Source: Candidatus Hydrothermarchaeota archaeon
Lineage (GTDB): Archaea; Hydrothermarchaeota; Hydrothermarchaeia; Hydrothermarchaeales; BMS3B
Assembly (NCBI GenBank): GCA_015521945.1
Contig: WANG01000016.1
Location: 1-9,631, forward strand
DNA length: 9,631 bases
Reading direction: 5' to 3'
Below are positions 5,572-9,631 of this stretch, piece after piece. Made by a program: the position numbers and the translations under genes. Below the pieces are notes generated by a model that was not told the origin of the DNA, did not search any database, and was given only the letters and a program-made list of their open reading frames with translations. The stretch's first letter is position 1. The number at the start of each line of letters is the position of its first letter.

Positions 5572-7005
5572 TCAGGCACTCCTCGCTCTGAACAGGTTCT
5601 TCTTCACCATCAGCCAGAAGAGGCTCTTCATGCCGATGTACAGCACCCGCAGGTCGTCGGCGGTGCGCACCTTCAGCAGCCTCTTTATTATGTACCTGGG
5701 TCTTACGTAGAACCGCCTGAAGGCGATGCTCCTGAGCCTCTCCAGCTCCTCAACGCTCATGGTGTGGGGCACAAAGGGGGTGCCGTCAAAGGTGAAGCGC
5801 TCCCAGTCCCCTATCAGCCTGCCGTACTCGTTCACCCTGTCGTAAAGCTCCGTACCCGGGAAGGGCACGAGGGTGTGGAAGTTCGCCGTATCGGGGTCAA
5901 GCTCAATGGCGAACTCTATGGTCTTGAGCCCCTCCTCAAAGGTCTCCCCGGGTATGCCCAGGATGAAGGAGCCGTGAACGTGCAGCCCCACCTCCTTGGC
6001 GCTCTTAACTGCTCTGCGCACCTGGTCCAGGGTTATGCCCTTCCTCAGGGTGTTCAGGTTCTTCTGCACCCCGCTCTCTATTCCGAAGAGCACCGCCCAG
6101 CATCCGGCATCCTTCATGGCTTTAAGAAGGGGCTTGTCAACGTGGTTCACCCTCGCCGAGACGTACCAGGTGAAGTCCAGCCCCCGCTTCTTTATCTCCT
6201 CGCAGATGCGCATGACCCTCTTGTAGTCCCTGCAGAAGTTGTCGTCTAAGAAGCGGATTTCCCTGTACCCCATGTCCAAGCACTGCTCAATCTCCTGCAT
6301 CACGTTCTCAACGCTCCTGTACCTCACCTTCCGCTCTTTATCCGGCTGGAAGCAGTAGATGCACCTGGCGTCGCACCCCCGTGAGGTCATGACTATCGCC
6401 ACGGGCTTCCGCCTGTAGTTTCCCAGAGGTGGGAGGTAGAGGAAGGGGTTCTCAAGCAGGTGCCTGGCAGGGAAGGGCAGGGAATCTAAATCCTCAATGA
6501 GGGGTGCAGGCGGATTCCTCACGATTTCACCGCTTCTGCTCCTGTAGGAGACCCCCTTAACGCCCCTGGGCTCCTCTCCGGCTTCAACCTTCTTTGCAAG
6601 CTCCGTTGCAGCTATCTCGCCCTCGCCAACAACTATGCTGTCAAACCTGCTCTCCTCAAGCAGCTTCGCACCCATGGCGGTGGGGTAGGGGCCGCCGCAT
6701 GTAACGTGAATGCTCTCGTCCACCTTCTCCTTTATGTCCTCGGCGGTCTTCTTAGCCCTCGGCCACAGGAAGGCGTTGGAGTAAACGCCCACGAAATCTG
6801 GCCTGAACTTCCTGAGCCTCTCAAGTATGGTGTCGTGCGCCAAAAAGGAGCCGTCAAAGAACTTCACCTCGTACCCCTCTCGCTCAAGGCACGCGCCCAG
6901 GTAGAGCATGTTCAGGGGCTGCCAGTAGTTAGCCTGCGCTTTTGAGGTTTTCTCGGGGAAGACGTCTTCAAGCAGCCAGGAGGGCATTACAAGCGCGCAT
7001 CTCAT
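5572..7005 (-). CDS. B12-binding domain radical SAM enzyme (class B / BchE-like)
   Basis: This 477-residue protein is a full-length class B radical SAM enzyme. Residues about 1-150 form the cobalamin-binding Rossmann domain, with LYLGACLEREGYEV near 34, CGGPYPT at 103-109 and GEGE at 127-130. The DxHxxG motif is absent, as in most of this class, where cobalamin binds without a protein histidine ligand. The SAM cluster motif is C211, C215, C218 (RGCDARCIYC), and DDNF at 254-257 and GIESG at 308-312 are core-barrel motifs. The C-terminal 60 residues are basic and hydrophobic. Family members methylate unactivated carbons or rearrange and cyclise carbon skeletons of lipids, hopanoids, tetrapyrroles and antibiotics. 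It is the first gene of the operon, with GAGGTGAG just before the ATG. The gap upstream holds a weak TATA-like CATAGTATGG near 7062-7071. The substrate is unknown; a membrane lipid or glycolipid is my inference. Confidence 0.9.
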   Translation of the reverse strand: MRCALVMPSWLLEDVFPEKTSKAQANYWQPLNMLYLGACLEREGYEVKFFDGSFLAHDTILERLRKFRPDFVGVYSNAFLWPRAKKTAEDIKEKVDESIHVTCGGPYPTAMGAKLLEESRFDSIVVGEGEIAATELAKKVEAGEEPRGVKGVSYRSRSGEIVRNPPAPLIEDLDSLPFPARHLLENPFLYLPPLGNYRRKPVAIVMTSRGCDARCIYCFQPDKERKVRYRSVENVMQEIEQCLDMGYREIRFLDDNFCRDYKRVMRICEEIKKRGLDFTWYVSARVNHVDKPLLKAMKDAGCWAVLFGIESGVQKNLNTLRKGITLDQVRRAVKSAKEVGLHVHGSFILGIPGETFEEGLKTIEFAIELDPDTANFHTLVPFPGTELYDRVNEYGRLIGDWERFTFDGTPFVPHTMSVEELERLRSIAFRRFYVRPRYIIKRLLKVRTADDLRVLYIGMKSLFWLMVKKNLFRARSA

Positions 7006-7141
7006 AAACTCACCTCGGGTTGCGCTCTCCCTCCCCGTGCTGGTGTTATCTGGTATCGCTCCATACTATGAAAAAGGGTGAAGAGTAGCATGCGCAAGAA
7101 TACGTATGAGCTGCGGACGTGAAGCTTCTGCGCGGGTGGCG

Positions 7142-7531
7142 ATGAGGGTGTACATGCTGGGGTACGCGGGCATGCGGGTTGAGGACTTTCTCAGGCTGCT
7201 CGGAGCTCACGGAGTTGAGGTGCTGGTGGATGTGCGCAGGTTTCCCACCTCCAAGAACCCCGAGTTCGTGCAGCAGAGGCTGAGGGGGCACCTTGAGGGC
7301 GCCGGCATAGCCTACCTGCACCTCCCCGAGCTCGGGGGGTACAGGAGGGGCGGCTATGAAGCCCACACCCGCACCCTGGAGTTCAGGCGGGGCGTTGAGA
7401 GGCTGATAGAGCTGGCTCGTAAGCGCAGGGTTGCGGTGATGTGCCTTGAGCGGAAGCAGCGGCACTGCCACCGCAGGTACATAGCGGAGGCGCTCGTTGA
7501 CTCGGGTGTGGAGGTGGTGGAGCTCCGGTGA
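7142..7531 (+). CDS. DUF488 domain protein
   Basis: This 129-residue protein has all the DUF488 marks: a start like MRVYMLGYAG, then LVDVRRFPTSKNPEF at 28-42, LPELGGYR at 61-68 and CLERKQRHCHR at 101-111. The C...CHR motif with the earlier DVR suggests a small-ligand or metal pocket. Some family members have been linked to nucleic-acid or nucleotide biology, but no activity is firmly assigned and I propose none. I chose the ATG at 7142 because homologues begin there. An earlier ATG at 7106 would add 12 residues lacking family similarity. ATACGTAT (7100-7107) could be a TATA element with a start near 7130, giving a short leader. It is divergent from the B12 radical SAM gene and ends one base from the convergent mtnA stop codon. 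Confidence 0.88.
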   Translation: MRVYMLGYAGMRVEDFLRLLGAHGVEVLVDVRRFPTSKNPEFVQQRLRGHLEGAGIAYLHLPELGGYRRGGYEAHTRTLEFRRGVERLIELARKRRVAVMCLERKQRHCHRRYIAEALVDSGVEVVELR

Positions 7532-7532
7532 C

Positions 7533-8552
7533 TCACACCCCGAGCGCGCGCCTCAGGCTCTCCTCGTAGGGGGGGCGGAGCACTCCAGCCTCGGTTATTA
7601 TCCCTGTTATGTACTCTGCGGGGGTGACGTCAAAGGCGAGGTTGAGCACCTCCGCCTGCTCGGGCACTATCCTGCGCCCGTTGAAGAACTCCAGCTCCTC
7701 CCTGCTGCGCCTCTCCACGGGTATCTCCTCCCCGCTCTCTATCCCGGGGTCAACGGTTGAGAGGGGTGCCGCTATGTAGAACTCCGCACCGTGCTCCCTG
7801 GCGAGAACCGCAAGGGAGTAGGTGCCTATCTTGTTGGCGGTGTCTCCGTTCATGGCTATCCTGTCAGCCCCCACGATGACCTTGGTGACCCCCTGGGTGC
7901 GCATCACGTAGCCCGCGCTTCCGTCGGCTATCACGGTCACGGGTATCCCCGCCTTCACCAGCTCCCAGGCGGTCAGGCGTGCGCCCTGGAGCAGGGGTCT
8001 GGTTTCGTCTGCGAACACCCTGAGCTTCTTGCCCTGCCTCCAGGCGGTTACTATGACCCCGAGAGCCGTGCCCAGGGTTGCGGTCGCAAGGGCGCCGGTG
8101 TTGCAGTGGGTGAGTATCACGTCCCCGTCCTTTATCAGCCCTGCGCCATGCTCGCACAGCCTCCTGCTCGCCTCCTGCTCCTCCTCGTATATTCTCATTG
8201 CCTCCCTCACCGCAGCCTCCGCTGCATCCTGGCTCTCCTCGGCGCTCTTCATCACCCTGTCAAGGGCAGCGTGGAGGTTCACCGCAGTGGGGCGGGTCGC
8301 CTTTATCCTGGCGTGGGTCTCCCTCAGCCTCTGCAGCACCTCCTCCCGGGGCTTACCGCGGCTCTTCAGAGCCGTCTGCGCCATCGCGAAGGCTGCGGCT
8401 ATGCCGAGGGCGGGGGCACCCCTTATCCTCAGGCTCTCAATCGCCTCGGCTATGCACTCGGTGTCCTCGCAAACTATCACCCGCTCCTCCCCAGGCAGCA
8501 GGGTCTGGTCAAGCATCATAACCCTGGAGTCCTCAAGAGATATAACCTGCAT
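7533..8552 (-). CDS. mtnA: S-methyl-5-thioribose-1-phosphate isomerase family (MtnA; possible 5-deoxyribose-1-phosphate isomerase)
   Basis: This 339-residue protein is of normal MtnA length. It isomerises an aldose 1-phosphate to the matching ketose 1-phosphate in the cytosol, and methylthioribose 1-phosphate is the classic substrate. The motifs are RGAPALGIAAAFA at 44-56, TRPTAVNL at 86-93, THCNTGALAT at 148-157 with catalytic C150, ETRPLLQGARLTAWEL at 183-198, and GADRIAMNGDTANKIGTY at 228-245 with catalytic D230. PAEYITGIITEAG at 311-323 closes the fold. In the methanogen Methanocaldococcus the homologue is known to accept 5-deoxyribose 1-phosphate derived from radical SAM 5'-deoxyadenosine, which fits this neighbourhood. 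The ATG at 8552 has GAGGGAG upstream. The frame stays open further upstream into the next gene, but without family similarity. Ribose-1,5-bisphosphate isomerases and eIF2B-like proteins are relatives and a less likely identity. Confidence 0.92.
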   Translation of the reverse strand: MQVISLEDSRVMMLDQTLLPGEERVIVCEDTECIAEAIESLRIRGAPALGIAAAFAMAQTALKSRGKPREEVLQRLRETHARIKATRPTAVNLHAALDRVMKSAEESQDAAEAAVREAMRIYEEEQEASRRLCEHGAGLIKDGDVILTHCNTGALATATLGTALGVIVTAWRQGKKLRVFADETRPLLQGARLTAWELVKAGIPVTVIADGSAGYVMRTQGVTKVIVGADRIAMNGDTANKIGTYSLAVLAREHGAEFYIAAPLSTVDPGIESGEEIPVERRSREELEFFNGRRIVPEQAEVLNLAFDVTPAEYITGIITEAGVLRPPYEESLRRALGV

Positions 8553-8620
8553 CTGCGCTCCCTCGCCCCAACCAGCGGGCGCACCATCGTGCAGAATTTT
8601 GAAAAACCCGTGCTCAGGCG

Positions 8621-9253
8621 TTACCGCCCCACACCCAGCCCGGCAAGCAGGACACCGAGGGTTAGCAGGGTGACCAGGGTTACGAGCACGACCAGGGGGA
8701 TTAAAACCGATGCGGCGGCTCTGAGGGTTGACATGCCGCTCGCCTCCCTCACCCCTATTACCATGATAGCGAGGGACCATATCCCGAAGATTAAAGCAGG
8801 CACCGCGGCGAGAGAAGGCGCAACAGCGGCAGCGGGTATGCTCAGAAGCCCGCCGATTACGAGGGGCACCTGGGCGTAGCCGTTCACCGTCAGAAGCTCC
8901 CTCACGCCTGCCCTGCCACCCAGAAGCCTGACCATGACGAGGACCACTGCCGATACCACCACCCACCCTAAGGGCGACATGACCACGCTCCTGAGCACCT
9001 CTCCCGCAAGGCTCGGCTCCTTTATGGGAGGAACGGGGAAGGGGGAGCCCTCAAGCTGCGACGCCATGGCGCTCAGCCTCTCCACAGCCCGGAGCTTCTG
9101 GTAGTAGCCCGAGATGCCGCTTACCAGACCGTTCACCAGCACTATTGCTAACGGAAGACTTAGACCTTCTCCACTTCCCAGGACCCTCCTGAAGCTCTCC
9201 GCCGGACTTCTCAAAACACCCGCTATTTCCTCTGCCGCCACTCTCTCCACCAC
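8621..9253 (-). CDS. Yip1-family integral membrane protein
   Basis: This 210-residue protein has the Yip1 layout. A short amphipathic N-terminal segment with VLRSPAESFRRVL (residues 13-25) is followed by five hydrophobic helices at about 31-48, 90-110, 129-147, 151-168 and 178-207. A loop at 65-80 (SQLEGSPFPVPPIKEP) probably lies outside or inside the membrane face. GYAQVPLVIGG after helix 2 and FGIWSLAIMVIGVRE in helix 4 are typical. The function of prokaryotic members is not established; a role in membrane organisation or transport is only suggested by the eukaryotic relatives. The start is uncertain: GTG at 9253 or 9250 lies inside GAGGTGGTG, while GTG at 9241 has that GAGGTG nine bases ahead as a ribosome binding site. 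It precedes mtnA by 68 bases and may be co-transcribed with it. A clear TATA box and a repeat array lie upstream. Confidence 0.8.
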   Translation of the reverse strand: MVERVAAEEIAGVLRSPAESFRRVLGSGEGLSLPLAIVLVNGLVSGISGYYQKLRAVERLSAMASQLEGSPFPVPPIKEPSLAGEVLRSVVMSPLGWVVVSAVVLVMVRLLGGRAGVRELLTVNGYAQVPLVIGGLLSIPAAAVAPSLAAVPALIFGIWSLAIMVIGVREASGMSTLRAAASVLIPLVVLVTLVTLLTLGVLLAGLGVGR

Positions 9254-9322
9254 CTCTAATTCTCATGTCAGCGGGCTTTTCTCACACCCCCGCAGGTTCA
9301 TGGGGTAATAGTGGCTGCGGCA

Positions 9323-9332
9323 GTATATATTT
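9323..9332 (-). promoter_or_regulatory. TATA box for the Yip1-family gene
   Basis: On the minus strand AAATATATAC, preceded by GTTTG, is the clearest TATA box in the window. It predicts transcription starting around 9300, with a leader of roughly 50 bases before the gene. The 19-bp repeats begin inside it and extend upstream. Confidence 0.6.
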
Positions 9333-9405
9333 CAAACTGATTGAAATGTTTCAACGGGATATTAATATTTCAATCAGAGTGAAATGTTTCAACGAGACAT
9401 TAATG
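9330..9405. repeat. Four 19-bp-phased TTTCAA units upstream of the Yip1-family promoter
   Basis: TTTCAA occurs at 9330, 9349, 9368 and 9387, exactly 19 bp apart. Units 2 and 4 share CGRGAYATTAAT after it, and units 1 and 3 share a TGAAATG end, so the array is also a 38-bp direct duplication (9342-9366 and 9380-9404 agree at 23 of 25 positions). Each duplicated block contains an inverted repeat: TTGAAA-TG-TTTCAA at 9341-9354 and TGAAA-TG-TTTCA at 9380-9391. The array begins at the TATA box and extends upstream of it, the position expected for an activator or co-operative repressor site. The pattern is read directly; the role is inferred. Confidence 0.75.
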
Positions 9406-9490
9406 CATCGCCTGGGTATCCCCTCAGCCCCAGCTGCCGTACATACCTCAGCGCATCCCTCACCAGAGCGTGTGAGCATAGCTCCCCTGT
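9389..9490 (-). other. Possible in-frame extension beyond the stop of the partial membrane-protein gene
   Basis: After the TGA at 9493-9491 the same frame stays open for 33 more codons and reads plausibly as protein, for example ALVRDALRYVRQLGLRGYPG, until a second TGA. This could be a degraded 3' end of a once longer gene, a tiny separate gene starting at an internal GTG, or chance. The extension runs into the repeat array, which weakens the case. There is no recognisable recoding signal, and I do not claim selenocysteine. Confidence 0.2.
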
Positions 9491-9631
9491 TCATCGCCTG
9501 TCGCCTCTTGCTTTAAGAAATCCAAAGTGATGCAGTATGAAAGCCAGCCAGGCGTAGAAAATAACAGCAAGAGGTACAAGCATCCACACTACCTCACTAA
9601 GCGGAGCACGTGAGTATTCTCCAGAGGAGAC
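9491..9631 (-). CDS. Partial membrane protein, C-terminal 46 residues
   Basis: Only the 3' end is inside the window; the start lies beyond 9631. The visible frame runs open from the edge to a TGA at 9493-9491. It encodes a polar stretch (SSGEYSRAPLSE), one strong membrane helix (WMLVPLAVIFYAWLAFIL), a His-His pair, and a basic tail ending KARGDRR. The positive tail suggests the C-terminus stays in the cytosol. The family cannot be told from so little. It is in the same direction as the Yip1-family gene but separated from it by 237 bases containing the repeat array and promoter, so it is probably a separate transcription unit. Confidence 0.55.
   Translation of the reverse strand, partial: VSSGEYSRAPLSEVVWMLVPLAVIFYAWLAFILHHFGFLKARGDRR

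Noticed and set aside
4952..5710. Plus-strand open frame of 252 codons opposite the glycosyltransferase
   Set aside because: The minus strand carries the complete GT2 motif set. The plus-strand product has no recognisable domain and spans the gene junction.
7791..8879. Plus-strand open frame of 362 codons opposite mtnA and the Yip1-family gene
   Set aside because: It crosses two convincing minus-strand genes, has no family motifs and reflects high GC at third codon positions.
8553..8966. N-terminal extension of mtnA by 138 codons
   Set aside because: The extension overlaps the Yip1-family gene in another frame and lacks MtnA similarity. The family start MQVISLEDSR at 8552 has a ribosome binding site.
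9330..9405. Start of a CRISPR array (sequence resembles ATTTCAATC / GTTGAAAC ends of archaeal repeats)
   Set aside because: The repeat period is 19/38 bp, the spacers are not unique, and there are only two long copies. It lies at a TATA box with no cas gene in sight, so a regulatory array explains it better.
9491..9493. Selenocysteine codon (UGA) joining the two minus-strand frames
   Set aside because: No archaeal SECIS-like hairpin was apparent, the position is in a basic tail rather than a redox motif, and selenocysteine use is restricted to few archaeal orders.
9265..9516. Plus-strand 83-codon open frame across the repeat array
   Set aside because: It translates through the repeats and TATA box, has low-complexity composition and no ribosome binding site, and opposes a better minus-strand frame at 9491-9631.

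Overview
The window looks like a chromosomal segment of a euryarchaeon, most likely from a methanogen or methane-oxidiser lineage such as the Methanosarcinales/ANME/Syntrophoarchaeum neighbourhood. That placement is inferred, not proven. The archaeal signs are a phosphomevalonate dehydratase (aconitase X) large subunit of the modified mevalonate pathway, a secreted DUF5667 protein rich in N-glycosylation sequons, TATA-type promoter boxes instead of -10/-35 pairs, a mixture of apparently leaderless genes and genes with strong GGAGGTGA ribosome binding sites, and heavy use of AGG for arginine. Coding is dense, GC-rich and mostly on the minus strand.

Layout. 6-77: tRNA-Cys(GCA), minus. 146-1282: PMDh large subunit, plus, divergent from the tRNA across a short AT box that could serve both. 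1271-2232: a minus-strand pair, an unknown two-helix membrane protein and a compact site-2-protease-like M50 metalloprotease, overlapping each other; the protease also overlaps the tail of the PMDh gene. 2312-3301: a secreted, very acidic DUF5667 protein with a textbook ribosome binding site, a hairpin-plus-T terminator, and a cluster of 10-bp-phased repeats upstream of its promoter. 3429-7005: a tightly coupled three-gene operon transcribed leftward, B12-binding radical SAM enzyme, then membrane-associated family 2 glycosyltransferase, then a radical SAM protein with C-terminal cysteines. 7142-7531: a DUF488 protein on the plus strand, tail to tail with mtnA (7533-8552). 8621-9253: a five-helix Yip1-type membrane protein, with a TATA box and four 19-bp-phased repeats upstream. 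9491-9631: the 3' end of a small membrane-protein gene that runs off the window.

How it fits together. Much of the window concerns the cell envelope: isoprenoid lipid precursor supply (PMDh), intramembrane proteolysis (M50), a probably glycosylated surface protein (DUF5667), and a three-enzyme operon whose composition suggests assembly of a modified glycolipid or other glycoconjugate. MtnA can recycle 5-deoxyribose or methylthioribose phosphates that arise from SAM by-products, which fits metabolically with two radical SAM enzymes nearby, although it is not in their operon. The two parts I could least explain by known families are the three-gene radical SAM/glycosyltransferase operon and the two helically phased repeat clusters sitting upstream of envelope-gene promoters. 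I see no mobile element, CRISPR array, rRNA or defence system.
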